Below are positions 27,432-36,134 of a stretch of 64,000 bases of DNA, piece by piece; the stretch's first letter is position 1; each line of letters opens with the position of its first letter. The notes under the pieces are model-generated. The model was not told the origin of the DNA. It worked only from the letters and a program-made list of their open reading frames with translations, and did not search any database. The DNA is from Acidocella aminolytica 101 = DSM 11237 (lineage in GTDB: Bacteria; Pseudomonadota; Alphaproteobacteria; Acetobacterales; Acetobacteraceae): positions 1 through 64,000 of the forward strand of contig NZ_FQVJ01000015.1 in the NCBI RefSeq assembly GCF_900129125.1, written 5' to 3'. Made by a program: the position numbers and the translations under genes.

Positions 27432-28153
27432 GCATGGGGCGGATTATCTGTGCCGGGCTGGGGCCAGGTGACCCGGACCTGATGAGTCTGCGCGCCGCCC
27501 GTGCGGTGCAAGGGGCGGGGCATGTGGCTTATTTCCGCAAGGCCGGGCGGCAGGGGCAGGCGCGGCGGATTGTGGAGGGGATGCTCGCGCCAGGGTGCGT
27601 GGAATATGCGATGGAATACCCCGTGACCACGGAGCTGTCCGCCGACAGTGCAGCGTATATCAGTGTTCTAAACGGGTTTTACGATGACTGGGCAACGCGG
27701 CTGGAAAAGCTGGCCGCGACCGAGGAGGTGGTGGTGCTGTGCGAGGGGGACCCGTTTTTCTATGGCTCCTTCATGCATTTGCATGTGCGGCTGCGCGGTC
27801 GGGTGGAGATGGAGATTGTGCCGGGGATAACCGGTATGTCCGGCTGCTGGACCGCGACGGGGCGGCCGATTACCTGGGGGCGAGATATTCTCACCATTCT
27901 GCCGGGCACGTTACCGCAAGATGAGCTGGCGCGGCGGATGCGCGAGAGTGATGCCTTTGTGGTGATGAAAACCGGACGCAACCTGCCAAAGATTAAACGC
28001 GCTTTGGTGGCGGCCGGGCGGCTGGAGGCGGCGGTGCTGGTGGCGCACGGCACCACGCGGCAACAGCGCATCGTGCATGTGTCGGAGATGGCGGAGGGCG
28101 ATTGCCCTTATTTCGCGGTGGTGATGGCGCATGGCGGGGCCGGGCGGGAATGA
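27428..28153 (+). CDS. cobI: Precorrin-2 C20-methyltransferase CobI
   Basis: SAM-dependent methylation of precorrin-2 at C-20. 241 residues from ATG 27428 (MSMGRIICAGLGPGDPDLMSLRAARAVQ). It belongs to the tetrapyrrole methylase family: GLGPGDPDLMSLRA is the N-terminal glycine-rich loop, VVVLCEGDPFFYGSFMHLHVRL carries the GDP motif, and EIVPGITGMSGCW follows. The upstream open frame belongs to cobH in another phase. 4-base overlaps link it to cobH and cobJ. Confidence 0.93.
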   Translation: MSMGRIICAGLGPGDPDLMSLRAARAVQGAGHVAYFRKAGRQGQARRIVEGMLAPGCVEYAMEYPVTTELSADSAAYISVLNGFYDDWATRLEKLAATEEVVVLCEGDPFFYGSFMHLHVRLRGRVEMEIVPGITGMSGCWTATGRPITWGRDILTILPGTLPQDELARRMRESDAFVVMKTGRNLPKIKRALVAAGRLEAAVLVAHGTTRQQRIVHVSEMAEGDCPYFAVVMAHGGAGRE

Positions 28154-28884
28154 GCGGCTGGCTGGCCATTGCCGGGCTGGGGCCGGGAGATGAAGCGCTG
28201 ATCACGCCCGAGGTGAGCGCGGCGCTGGCGCAAGCGACGGATGTGCTGGGCTATGCGCCTTATGTGGCGCGGGTGGCGGCGTGGGCGGGGTTGTGCCTGC
28301 ATGGCTCGGATAACCGGGAGGAGCTGGACCGGGCGCGGCATGGTCTGCGTTTGGCGGCGCAAGGGCGGCGGGCGGTGATTGTGTCTTCGGGTGATCCGGG
28401 CGTGTTCGCCATGGCGGCGGCGGTGTTTGAGGTGCTGGAGGAAGACGCTGGCTGGGCGGCGCTGGAGGTGAGGGTGCTGCCGGGGATTACCGCGATGCTG
28501 GCCGCCGCCGCCAAGGCCGGGGCGCCGCTGGGGCATGATTTCTGTGCGATCAATCTCTCCGATAATCTGAAGCCTTGGGCGGTGATCGAGACCCGGCTGC
28601 GCTGCGCCGCGCGGGGGGATTTTGCGATGGCGTTTTATAATCCGCGCTCCAGGGCACGGCCGGAGGGATTCGGGCGGGCGCTGGAGGTGCTGCGGGAGGA
28701 ATGCAACCCGGGGCGGCTGGTGATTTTCGCGCGCGCGGTGAGCACGGAGGATGAGCGGATAATCACCGTGACGCTGGCCGAGGCTACACCAGATATGGCT
28801 GATATGCGGACGATTGTGCTGGTGGGGAATAGCCAGACCAGGAGAGCGGGGCGGTTTGTTTATACGCCGCGCGCGGTGCCGTGA
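28150..28884 (+). CDS. cobJ: Precorrin-3B C17-methyltransferase CobJ
   Basis: Contracts the ring and methylates C-17. 244 residues from ATG 28150 (MSGWLAIAGLGPGDEALITPEV). Motifs: GYAPYVARV, AVIVSSGDPGVFAMAAAVFEVLEE (GDPG loop), VLPGITAMLAAAAKAGAPLGHDFCAINLSD, and NPRSRARPEGFGRALEVLRE, as in CobJ/CbiH. Its last 25 bases overlap the tail of cobK on the other strand, so the two transcripts would be antisense to each other. Confidence 0.93.
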   Translation: MSGWLAIAGLGPGDEALITPEVSAALAQATDVLGYAPYVARVAAWAGLCLHGSDNREELDRARHGLRLAAQGRRAVIVSSGDPGVFAMAAAVFEVLEEDAGWAALEVRVLPGITAMLAAAAKAGAPLGHDFCAINLSDNLKPWAVIETRLRCAARGDFAMAFYNPRSRARPEGFGRALEVLREECNPGRLVIFARAVSTEDERIITVTLAEATPDMADMRTIVLVGNSQTRRAGRFVYTPRAVP

Positions 28885-29615
28885 TGCAGCCAGTGCAAAA
28901 CCGCCTCTGGCGTGGCAGCGGTGGGCCGTGCGGGCAAGGCGGGGCGGTTGATGAGGTAAACAGGCAGACCGAGCTGGCGGGCCGCGTCCAGCTTGGCGCG
29001 GGCTCCCGCGCCGCCCGCGTTTTTGGCGATAACGAGGCTGATGCTGTGGTGGCGCAGGAGCGTGAGGTCGTTTTCCAGCGTGAAGGGGCCACGCGCCAGC
29101 ACATAAGCCGCGTTGGGGAAGGGCAAGCGTGTGCCGGGGGCGTCAACCAGGCGGAGCAGATAAAAATGCGCCGGGTGCAGGGCAAAGGCGGTGAGGTTTT
29201 GCTTGCCGATGGCGAGGAAGATGCGTGTTGGCGCTTCCGGCAGGGCGGCGGCGGCGTGGTCCAGGCTGGCGAAGGTGCGCCATGTGGAATCGGGCACCCA
29301 GGCCGGGCGTTCGAGTGCGATAAGGGGCGTGGAGGTGGTGGCGCAGGCGGTGAGGGCGTTGCGGCTGATCCGCGCGGCGAAGGGGTGTGTGGCGTCGATG
29401 AGATGGGTGATGGCGTGCGCGCGCAGATAGGAGGCCAGGCCATCCGCGCCGCCAAAACCGCCGATACGGGTGGGCAAAGGCTGCGCCACCGGGGTTTCCG
29501 TGCGGCCAGCATAGGAGAAGATGGCGTCGATGCCCGCTGCCGCCAGGGCGCGGGCCATGCGGCTGGCTTCTGTGGTGCCGCCGAGCAGCAGCACGCGAGG
29601 GGTGATTGGGTGCAT
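28860..29615 (-). CDS. cobK: Precorrin-6A reductase CobK, on the opposite strand within the operon
   Basis: NADPH-dependent reduction of precorrin-6A. 251 residues from ATG 29615 (MHPITPRVLLLGGTTEASRMARALA). RVLLLGGTTEASRMA is the glycine-rich cofactor loop; HLIDATHPFAARISRNAL and LALERPAW-like LIALERPAWVPD are family signatures. The frame is open upstream to 29855, but that part is cobL antisense. It is the only cob gene in the 21-34 kb block read leftward. It diverges from cobL across 41 bases and converges into cobJ. Confidence 0.93.
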   Translation of the reverse strand: MHPITPRVLLLGGTTEASRMARALAAAGIDAIFSYAGRTETPVAQPLPTRIGGFGGADGLASYLRAHAITHLIDATHPFAARISRNALTACATTSTPLIALERPAWVPDSTWRTFASLDHAAAALPEAPTRIFLAIGKQNLTAFALHPAHFYLLRLVDAPGTRLPFPNAAYVLARGPFTLENDLTLLRHHSISLVIAKNAGGAGARAKLDAARQLGLPVYLINRPALPARPTAATPEAVLHWLHHGTARGV

Positions 29616-29656
29616 GGCTGGCGTTTTGGCGCGGTGGTAGCGTGGGGAGCAAGGGG

Positions 29657-30844
29657 ATGACCCCGTGGCTGACGGTGATCGGCATTGGCGAGGACGGGCT
29701 AGCGGGGCTTTCAGCCGAGGCGAAGGCGGCGCTGGCGGCGGCCGAGTTTGTGTTTGGTGGGTCGCGGCATTTGGTTTTGGCACAGGCCGGGGCGCGGGGG
29801 CGGCATTGGCCGGTGCCGTTTTCGGTGGCGCCGCTTTTGGCGTGCAAGTCCTCACGGGTGGTGGCGTTGTGCTCGGGAGATCCGTTCTGGTTTGGGGCAG
29901 GAAGCGTGCTGGCGGCGAAGCTGGACTCAGGGGAGTGGTGGGCGTTGCCGGCGCCGTCTAGTTTTTCTCTGGCGGCGGCGCGGTTGGGGTGGCGGTTGGA
30001 GCAGGTGGTGTGTCTGGGCCTTCATGCCGCGCCTTTTGCCCGGGCCCGACGGCATCTGACCCACGGCGCACGATTGATCTGCCTGTTGCGTGGGGCGGAG
30101 AGCGTGGCGGCATTCGCGGCTTGGTTGGAGGCAATGGGGTTTGGCGCCTCGCGGCTTTGGGTGCTGGAGGCGCTGGGTGGCGCGCGGGAGCGTGTGCTCG
30201 CGGGCAGTGTGGCGGAGATTGCCGCCTTAGAGCCGGGGCGTGCGCCGGTGGCCGTGGCAGTGGAGGTGGCGGGTGGCTTGGGCCTGCCACGCGCGCCAGG
30301 GCTGCCAGATGAGCTGTTCGTGCATGATGGGCAGATCACCAAGCGGGCAGTGCGGGCGCTGACCATTTCGGCGTTGGGGCCAAGACCGGGGGAGCACCTC
30401 TGGGATATTGGGCTTGGGGCGGGGTCGGTTTCCGTTGAATGGCTGCTGGCGAGCGGCACGGGCCGGGCGAGCGGAGTTGAGGCGGATGCGGCTCGGGCGG
30501 CTCGGGCGCAAAGCAATGCCGAGGCGTTTGGGGTGGAGGAGCGGCTGCATGTTCTGCAGGCCAGCGCACCCGAGGGACTGGACGCGCTGGCCATGCCGGA
30601 TGCGATTTTTATTGGCGGCGGGGCAAATGCGGCGCTGCTGGAGCGGCTTTGGGCCCTGGCGCCCGCAGGCACGCGGCTGGTGGCGAATGGGGTGACGCTG
30701 GAGAGCGAGGCACTGTTCACCAACTGGGCGGCGGCGAAAGGCGGGGCGCTGCTGCGGGTGGAGATGGCTGGGGCGGCGCCATTGGGGCGGATGCGTGGTT
30801 GGATGCCCGCGCGGCCGGTTTTGCAATGGAGTGTGGTGTTGTGA
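29657..30844 (+). CDS. cobL: Precorrin-6B C5,15-methyltransferase (decarboxylating) CobL
   Basis: Methylates C-5 and C-15 and decarboxylates the C-12 acetate. 395 residues from ATG 29657 ([26 protein letters not shown]). The N-terminal CbiE-type domain has [16 protein letters not shown]; the C-terminal CbiT-type domain has [25 protein letters not shown], a class I SAM motif. GGGG-rich AGCAAGGGG precedes the start. Because cobK is inverted, cobL needs either read-through from cobJ or a promoter in the 41-base gap; none is obvious. Confidence 0.94.
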   Translation: MTPWLTVIGIGEDGLAGLSAEAKAALAAAEFVFGGSRHLVLAQAGARGRHWPVPFSVAPLLACKSSRVVALCSGDPFWFGAGSVLAAKLDSGEWWALPAPSSFSLAAARLGWRLEQVVCLGLHAAPFARARRHLTHGARLICLLRGAESVAAFAAWLEAMGFGASRLWVLEALGGARERVLAGSVAEIAALEPGRAPVAVAVEVAGGLGLPRAPGLPDELFVHDGQITKRAVRALTISALGPRPGEHLWDIGLGAGSVSVEWLLASGTGRASGVEADAARAARAQSNAEAFGVEERLHVLQASAPEGLDALAMPDAIFIGGGANAALLERLWALAPAGTRLVANGVTLESEALFTNWAAAKGGALLRVEMAGAAPLGRMRGWMPARPVLQWSVVL

Positions 30845-31197
30845 GGGTGGCCGGGCTCGGGTTTCGCACCGGGGCGAGGTTGGAGTCACTGCGCGACGCT
30901 TTGGCGGGCGCGGAAGTGAATGCCCTGGCCACGGTGGCGGACAAGGCGGCGGACCCGGCTTTGCGCGCGCTGGCGGAGGTGTTGGGGGTGGAGATTATCC
31001 CGGTGCCGGCGGAACGGCTGGCGGGGATGGAGACGCTGACGCACTCCGCCCGGGCGTGGGCGCGGTACAGGACGGGGAGTTTGGCCGAGGCTGCGGCTTT
31101 GTGCGCGGCGGGGCCGGGGGCCAGACTGGTGGGGGCGCGCGCGGCCTCGCCCGACAGGTTGGCCATGGTGGCGATTGCGGAAAGGAGCGGGGCATGA
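30841..31197 (+). CDS. cobE: CobE / CbiG C-terminal-like cobalamin biosynthesis protein
   Basis: 118 residues from GTG 30841, which overlaps the cobL stop (GTGA). [21 protein letters not shown] matches the start of CobE/CbiG_C proteins, and [25 protein letters not shown] and [30 protein letters not shown] complete the small domain. CobE belongs to the aerobic pathway, but its exact step is not settled. The upstream open frame belongs to cobL in another phase. It overlaps cobM by 4 bases. Confidence 0.85.
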   Translation: MRVAGLGFRTGARLESLRDALAGAEVNALATVADKAADPALRALAEVLGVEIIPVPAERLAGMETLTHSARAWARYRTGSLAEAAALCAAGPGARLVGARAASPDRLAMVAIAERSGA

Positions 31198-31970
31198 CGG
31201 TGCATTTCATCGGCGCGGGGCCGGGGGCGGCGGATTTGCTGACGCTGCGCGGACGGGATCTGATCTCGGCGTCGCCGGTGTGCCTGTATGCGGGCTCGCT
31301 GGTGCCGGAGGGCGTGCTGGCGCATTGCCCGGCGGGGGCAAGGGTTGTGAATACGGCACCGTTGTCTCTGGATGAGATTATCGCTGAGATTCAGGCGGCG
31401 GACACGCAAGGGCTGGACGTGGCGCGGCTGCATTCGGGAGACCTTTCCGTATGGTCCGCGATGGGGGAGCAGTTGCGGCGGCTGCGGATGCTGGGGATTG
31501 CGTATGATGTGACGCCGGGGGTGCCGTCCTTTGCGGCGGCAGCGGCGGGGTTGGGGGCGGAGCTGACGTTGCCCGGCTTGGCGCAGTCCTTGGTGCTGAC
31601 ACGGCTGGGCGGGCGGGCCTCGCCCATGCCGGAGGGGGAGCGCTTGGCGGCCTTCGCGGCGACGGGGACGACGTTGGCGTTGCATCTTTCCATTCACCGC
31701 CTCGTGGATGTGGTGGCGGAGCTCACGCCGTTTTACGGGGCGGATTGCCCGGTGGCGGTAGTCTGGCGGGCCTCCTGGCCGGATGAGCGGATTGTGCGCG
31801 GCACGCTGGCGAGCATCGAGGCGATGATGGCGCCGGAGATTGACCGCACGGCGCTGATTCTGGTGGGGCGGGTGCTGGGCGCGGAGGTGTTTGAGCATTC
31901 ACGGCTTTATGCGGCGGATTATGATCGGCGTTACCGGCCCACCGGTCCTCATCCGCATTTCCCCGCATGA
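31194..31970 (+). CDS. cobM: Precorrin-4 C11-methyltransferase CobM
   Basis: Methylates precorrin-4 at C-11. 258 residues from ATG 31194 ([24 protein letters not shown]), with GGAG-type AAGGAGCGGGGC before it. Motifs: [62 protein letters not shown] and [22 protein letters not shown], all typical of CobM/CbiF. The start overlaps cobE and the end overlaps cobB, each by 4 bases. Confidence 0.94.
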   Translation: MTVHFIGAGPGAADLLTLRGRDLISASPVCLYAGSLVPEGVLAHCPAGARVVNTAPLSLDEIIAEIQAADTQGLDVARLHSGDLSVWSAMGEQLRRLRMLGIAYDVTPGVPSFAAAAAGLGAELTLPGLAQSLVLTRLGGRASPMPEGERLAAFAATGTTLALHLSIHRLVDVVAELTPFYGADCPVAVVWRASWPDERIVRGTLASIEAMMAPEIDRTALILVGRVLGAEVFEHSRLYAADYDRRYRPTGPHPHFPA

Positions 31971-33268
31971 AGGGGCTTTTGGTGGCGGCCCCGGCGTCGG
32001 GCGCGGGGAAAACGACGGTCACGCTGGGGCTGGCGCGGGCTTGGGCCCGGCAGGGCGTGGCGGTGCGGCCGTTTAAATCCGGGCCGGATTATATCGACCC
32101 GGCTTTTCTTGGGGCGGCGGCGCGGCGGGATTGCTTTAATCTGGATAGTTGGGCGATGGGGCAGGCCGAGATGGCGGCGCTGGTGGGGCTTGGCGCGGGG
32201 AATTTAGCGCTGGCGGAAGGCTCCATGGGGCTGTTCGACGGTGTGGCGGACAAGGGTGCTGCGGGCAGCGGGGCGTCGGCGGATATCGCGGCGCTGATGG
32301 GCTGGCCGGTGCTGCTGGTGCTGGATGCGCGCGGCCAGGCGCAGAGCGCGGGCGCGGTGGCGGCGGGGATGGCGACGTTCCGCCCAGGTGTGGAGATTGC
32401 CGGGGTGATCCTGAACCGCGTGGCGAGCGCCCGGCACGAGGCGCTGTTGCGGGTGGGGCTGCGTGAAGCCGGGCTGCGTGTGTTCGGCGCGTTGCCCAGG
32501 CAGGAAAACGTGACCGTGCCGGGGCGGCATTTGGGGTTGGTGCAGGCGGCGGAATTGCCGAGGCTGGAGGCGTTGCTGGAGAGTGCGGCGGATCTGGTCA
32601 GTCAATATTGCGACATTGAGGGGCTGCGCGCGGTGGCGGCGGGGCGCGAGCTGGGGGCCGAGGCGCTGCGGGCCACGCCGCCAGGGCAGCGCGTTGCGTT
32701 GGCGCGGGATGCGGCGTTTTCCTTTCTGTATCCGCATTTGCTGGCGGGGTGGCGCGCGGCGGGGGCGGAGATTTTGCCGTTTTCGCCGTTGGCGGATGAA
32801 GCCCCCGCGCGGGATGCGGATGTGTGCTGGTTGCCCGGCGGCTACCCGGAGCTTTATGCCGGTCAACTGGCGGGGGCGCGAAAGTTTCTGGCGGGGCTTC
32901 GGGAATTTGCAACGATAAAGCCGGTGCATGGGGAGTGTGGCGGCTATATGGCTCTGGGCGAAGCGCTGGTGGATGCGGATGGCATCAGCCATGAAATGGC
33001 GGGGCTGCTGGGGTTGTGTACATCTTTTGCGAAACGCCGGATGCATCTGGGGTATCGGCGGGCCACGCTGAACGCGCCGTTGCCGGGCTATGCGGCGGGG
33101 GCCATGTTGGCGGGGCATGAGTTTCATTACGCCTCGATTTTGGAGCAGCCGGATGCGCCCTTGGCGGAGGTGATGGATGCGAACAGCAAGCTGGTGGCGG
33201 AAACGGGATCGCGGCGCGGGCGGGTGTCCGGGAGTTTTTTTCATTTGATCTCGGCGGTAACAGCGTGA
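31967..33268 (+). CDS. cobB: Hydrogenobyrinic acid a,c-diamide synthase CobB
   Basis: Glutamine-dependent amidation of carboxylates a and c. 433 residues. The N-terminal P-loop is [51 protein letters not shown] and [11 protein letters not shown] are CobB/CbiA signatures. The glutaminase domain has [16 protein letters not shown] and [18 protein letters not shown], with the catalytic Cys in GECGG. The end overlaps the GTG of cobF by 4 bases. Confidence 0.95.
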   Translation: MKGLLVAAPASGAGKTTVTLGLARAWARQGVAVRPFKSGPDYIDPAFLGAAARRDCFNLDSWAMGQAEMAALVGLGAGNLALAEGSMGLFDGVADKGAAGSGASADIAALMGWPVLLVLDARGQAQSAGAVAAGMATFRPGVEIAGVILNRVASARHEALLRVGLREAGLRVFGALPRQENVTVPGRHLGLVQAAELPRLEALLESAADLVSQYCDIEGLRAVAAGRELGAEALRATPPGQRVALARDAAFSFLYPHLLAGWRAAGAEILPFSPLADEAPARDADVCWLPGGYPELYAGQLAGARKFLAGLREFATIKPVHGECGGYMALGEALVDADGISHEMAGLLGLCTSFAKRRMHLGYRRATLNAPLPGYAAGAMLAGHEFHYASILEQPDAPLAEVMDANSKLVAETGSRRGRVSGSFFHLISAVTA

Positions 33269-34017
33269 CGGCGCGGCTTTGCCTGATTGGCATTGGAACG
33301 GGGAATCCTGAGCATCTGACGCTGGAGGCGGTAAAGGCCATGCGCGCGGCGGATGTAATTCTGATTCCCCGCAAGGGGGCGGACAAGGCGGATCTGGCGG
33401 CGCTGCGCCAGAGCATCTGCGCGGATGTTCTGGGTGATGACACAGCCAGGCTGGTGGCGTTCGATCTGCCGGTGCGTGATGCCGCTAACCTGGATTACCG
33501 TGCCGGGGTGGAGGCGTGGCACGACGCCATTGCCGCCTGCTGGAAACAGGTGCTTGACAGCACCTTGCCGCAAGGCGGTGAGGCGGCGCTGCTGGTGTGG
33601 GGGGATCCCTCTCTTTACGACAGCACTTTGCGGATTGCGGCGCGGTTAGGGCTGAAGGTGCGGGTGGTGCCAGGGATTACCTCCATCCAGGCGCTTACAG
33701 CAGCGCATGGGATGGTGCTGAACGAGATCGGTGCGCCGTTTCTGGTGACCACGGGGCGGCGGTTGCGTGAGGGCGGCTGGCCGCAAGGGGTGGAGACGCT
33801 GGTGGTGATGCTGGATGGCGGCTGCGCGTTTCAAACCCTGGCGCCGAAGGGGGTGGAGATTTGGTGGGGGGCTTATTTGGGCATGGCGGCGCAGATTATC
33901 CTTTCCGGGACGCTGGCGGAGGCTGGGCCTGAGATTATCCAGGCGCGCAAAGCGGCGCGGGCGGTGCATGGATGGATCATGGATATTTACATCCTGCGAT
34001 GGACCGGGGCGGTTTGA
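33265..34017 (+). CDS. cobF: Precorrin-6A synthase (deacetylating) CobF
   Basis: C1-methyltransferase that releases the acetyl group, found only in the aerobic pathway. 250 residues from GTG 33265. LCLIGIGTGNPEHLTLEAVKAMRAADVILIPRKG is the family N-terminus (the GTGNP loop), AALLVWGDPSLYDSTLRI the GDP motif, and VVPGITSIQALTAAHGMVLNEIGAPFLVTTGR follows. It is the last gene of the series and ends next to the convergent nsrR stop, with no spacer. Confidence 0.93.
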   Translation: MTARLCLIGIGTGNPEHLTLEAVKAMRAADVILIPRKGADKADLAALRQSICADVLGDDTARLVAFDLPVRDAANLDYRAGVEAWHDAIAACWKQVLDSTLPQGGEAALLVWGDPSLYDSTLRIAARLGLKVRVVPGITSIQALTAAHGMVLNEIGAPFLVTTGRRLREGGWPQGVETLVVMLDGGCAFQTLAPKGVEIWWGAYLGMAAQIILSGTLAEAGPEIIQARKAARAVHGWIMDIYILRWTGAV

Positions 34018-34443
34018 TTATTGCACGGTCAGGATCTGGCGAAGCTGCGCGGGGCGGCCCTTGGCGATAATGTCGGCCAAGCTGTAACGGTCCAGCGCCA
34101 GGAAAAATTGCCCGACGGCTTCTCGCAGGGCGCAGGTCATGCCGCAGGCGGGGGCCAGGATGCAGGAGCCGCAGCCGACCAAGTCGATCTGCCCCTCGGT
34201 ATGGCGCAGAAGCTGGCCGATATTGATCTCTGCAGCAGGGCGGGCCAGACGGATGCCACCGCCGCGCCCGCGCAGGCTGTGTATGTACTCAGCCCCGGCG
34301 AGGTCGCTCACCACCTTCATCAGATGGTTTTGGGAGATGCCGTAAGCCTGGGCGATTTCATGGATCGAGCAGAGGCGGTCCGCGTGGGTGGCCAGATATA
34401 GCACAACCCTGACCGCATAGTCTGAAAACTGGGTCAGGCGCAT
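34018..34443 (-). CDS. nsrR: Rrf2-family regulator NsrR, nitric-oxide-sensing repressor
   Basis: Iron-sulfur repressor that loses DNA binding when NO attacks its cluster. 141 residues from ATG 34443 (MRLTQFSDYAVRVVLYLA). The winged helix-turn-helix includes CSIHEIAQAYGISQNHLMKVVSDL and the basic SLRGRGGGIRLAR wing. Cysteines 91, 94, 100 and 104 (CGSCILAPACGMTC) form the cluster-binding loop. It stands divergent to the haemoglobin genes. One operator match lies just upstream of its own start and another before the trHb gene, so it probably controls itself and both targets. Confidence 0.9.
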   Translation of the reverse strand: MRLTQFSDYAVRVVLYLATHADRLCSIHEIAQAYGISQNHLMKVVSDLAGAEYIHSLRGRGGGIRLARPAAEINIGQLLRHTEGQIDLVGCGSCILAPACGMTCALREAVGQFFLALDRYSLADIIAKGRPAQLRQILTVQ

Positions 34444-34455
34444 GGTGGGTCCATA

Positions 34456-34479
34456 AAGATGCATTCCACTTGCATGTTT
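34456..34479. promoter_or_regulatory. Second NsrR-like operator, by the nsrR start
   Basis: AAGATGCAT at 34457-34465, then a short spacer and TGCATGTTTT at 34471-34480. The left arm is a perfect NsrR half-site; the right arm has G for C at one position compared with ATGCATCTT. It lies 13 bases upstream of the nsrR ATG, so it fits weak autorepression. Less certain than the site at 34491-34519. Confidence 0.5.
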
Positions 34480-34490
34480 TTTGGGTCTTC

Positions 34491-34519
34491 AATAAGATGT
34501 ATACATAATGCATCTTATT
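34491..34519. promoter_or_regulatory. NsrR operator
   Basis: Near-perfect inverted repeat: AATAAGATG at 34491-34499 and its exact complement CATCTTATT at 34511-34519, around an 11-base AT-rich centre. It matches the AAGATGYAT...ATRCATCTT pattern known for NsrR. It lies in the nsrR-trHb intergenic region, 12 bases before the most likely trHb start, so bound repressor would block the trHb-hmp transcript. Confidence 0.85.
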
Positions 34520-34531
34520 GGGTCGTTTGTC

Positions 34532-34930
34532 ATGGAAATCGTTGAAGGTCTCGACGAGCCAAATCTGACCGCGCTGGTTGAGCGGTTTTACGCACAGGTG
34601 CGTGTGGACCCCGTGCTGGGGCCGGTGTTCAACATGGCGATTGCCGATTGGCCCGCGCATTTGCGTAAGCTCTCGGCGTTCTGGTCCTCGGTGATGTTGG
34701 GGTCGGGGCGGTATAAGGGGCAGCCCGTGCCGGCCCATATGCGCCACCGGGCGGAGATTGATCCAGCCATGTTCGAACGCTGGCTGGGCCTGTGGGAAAG
34801 CAGCGCCCAGGTCTGCCTGCCGCCGCCAGCCGCATCGGCGGTGGTGGCCAAGGCGCGGCTGATCGCCTGCAGTTTGCGGATGATGCTGTTTCCATTGCCG
34901 CTCCGGGATGTTGCTGTTTCCCGTTCCTGA
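34532..34930 (+). CDS. Group III truncated haemoglobin
   Basis: A 132-residue single-domain globin, probably for NO or oxygen chemistry. Group III signatures are clear: NLTALVERFYAQVRVDPVLGPVFN, DWPAHLRKLSAFWSSVMLGSGRYKGQPVPAHM (His69 is the likely heme ligand) and FERWLGLWESS. An earlier ATG at 34508 falls inside the NsrR operator and has no ribosome site, so the start at 34532 (MEIVEGLDEP) is preferred. It precedes hmp by 24 bases and shares its operator. Confidence 0.88.
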   Translation: MEIVEGLDEPNLTALVERFYAQVRVDPVLGPVFNMAIADWPAHLRKLSAFWSSVMLGSGRYKGQPVPAHMRHRAEIDPAMFERWLGLWESSAQVCLPPPAASAVVAKARLIACSLRMMLFPLPLRDVAVSRS

Positions 34931-34954
34931 AAATTTTAAAAGGATAATTCTGTC

Positions 34955-36124
34955 ATGCTGACGCCTGAGCAGACCGCGATCATTAAAGCCACCGTGCCAT
35001 TGCTGGAAACAGGCGGCGAGGCGCTGACGACGCATTTTTACAAGGTGATGCTGGGTGAATACCCGCAGGTGCGGCCGCTGTTTAATCAGGCGCATCAGGC
35101 CAGCGGCGCCCAGCCTCGCGCTTTGGCCAATAGCGTGTTGATGTACGCGAACAATATCGATAAATTGCAGGCGTTGGGGCCGCTGGCGGCGCAGATTATC
35201 AACAAGCATGTGGCGTTGCAGGTTCAGCCGGAGCATTACCCGATTGTTGGCGCCTGCCTGCTGCGGGCGATCCGCGAGGTGCTGGGGGCGGAAATTGCGA
35301 CGGATGCGGTGATCGACGCTTGGGGGGCGGCGTATCAGCAATTGGCTGATCAGCTGATTGGCGCCGAGGCGGGGATTTACGACCAGCTTGCCGCCGCGCC
35401 GGGCGGTTGGCGTGGGGGGCGGGCGTTCCGCGTTGCTCGCAAAGTGGCGGAAAGTGCGGAGATCGCGTCGTTTTACCTGGAGCCAGTGGATGGCAAGCCT
35501 GTGCTGGATTTCACGCCTGGGCAGTATTTGGGCGTGCAGCTGATGATTGACGGGCAGGAGGTGCGGCGCAATTATTCGCTCTCCGCCGCCGCCAATGGGC
35601 GCAGCTACCGGATTAGCGTGAAGCGCGAGCCGCATGGCTTGGCGTCTGGTTTCCTGCACGACCAGGTTCGGGAGGGCGATGTTCTGGAGGTGTTTCCGCC
35701 CGCCGGAGATTTTGTGCTGCGGGACGGGGACAGCCCGCTGGTGCTGATTAGCGGCGGGGTTGGCGTGACCCCGACCCTGGCCATGGCGGAAGCGGCCCTC
35801 GCCGATGGCAAGAGGGATGTGACCTTTCTGCATTATGCCCGCAACAAAAACGTGCAGGCGTTTAAGGAGACGTTGGAAGGCTGGGCCGCGCGGTATCCGC
35901 GTTTCCGCGGCGTGACGGTGTATGAGCAAGGCGACAGTGACGTGCGGGGACGCCCAGAGATCGGGCATCTGCAACGCTATCTGCCGGAGGGGTTGGATTG
36001 CGATGTGTATTTCCTGGGGCCGAAACCGTTTATGGCGGCGATCAAGAAATCCCTCACAGCGCTGGGGCTGCCGGAGGAGCGGCTGCGCTATGAGTTCTTC
36101 GGCCCGGCGGAAGTGCTGGATTAA
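34955..36124 (+). CDS. hmp: Flavohaemoglobin, nitric oxide dioxygenase
   Basis: Oxidises NO to nitrate with O2 and NAD(P)H. 389 residues. The globin domain (1-140) has distal Tyr29 and proximal His85 (INKHVAL), in the same positions as the Escherichia coli enzyme. The FAD domain has RRNYSLSAAANGRSYRISVKREPHGLASGFLHDQV, and the NAD domain has PLVLISGGVGVTPTLAMAEAAL and the C-terminal RLRYEFFGPAEVLD. AAAGGATA lies 11 bases before the ATG. It is the second gene of the NsrR-controlled pair and converges on the ATPase gene. Confidence 0.96.
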   Translation: MLTPEQTAIIKATVPLLETGGEALTTHFYKVMLGEYPQVRPLFNQAHQASGAQPRALANSVLMYANNIDKLQALGPLAAQIINKHVALQVQPEHYPIVGACLLRAIREVLGAEIATDAVIDAWGAAYQQLADQLIGAEAGIYDQLAAAPGGWRGGRAFRVARKVAESAEIASFYLEPVDGKPVLDFTPGQYLGVQLMIDGQEVRRNYSLSAAANGRSYRISVKREPHGLASGFLHDQVREGDVLEVFPPAGDFVLRDGDSPLVLISGGVGVTPTLAMAEAALADGKRDVTFLHYARNKNVQAFKETLEGWAARYPRFRGVTVYEQGDSDVRGRPEIGHLQRYLPEGLDCDVYFLGPKPFMAAIKKSLTALGLPEERLRYEFFGPAEVLD

Positions 36125-36134
36125 CGCCGTGTGA

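Noticed and set aside
29616-29855. 80-residue N-terminal extension of CobK
   Set aside because: Proline-rich antisense of the cobL 5' end; the family start is at 29615.
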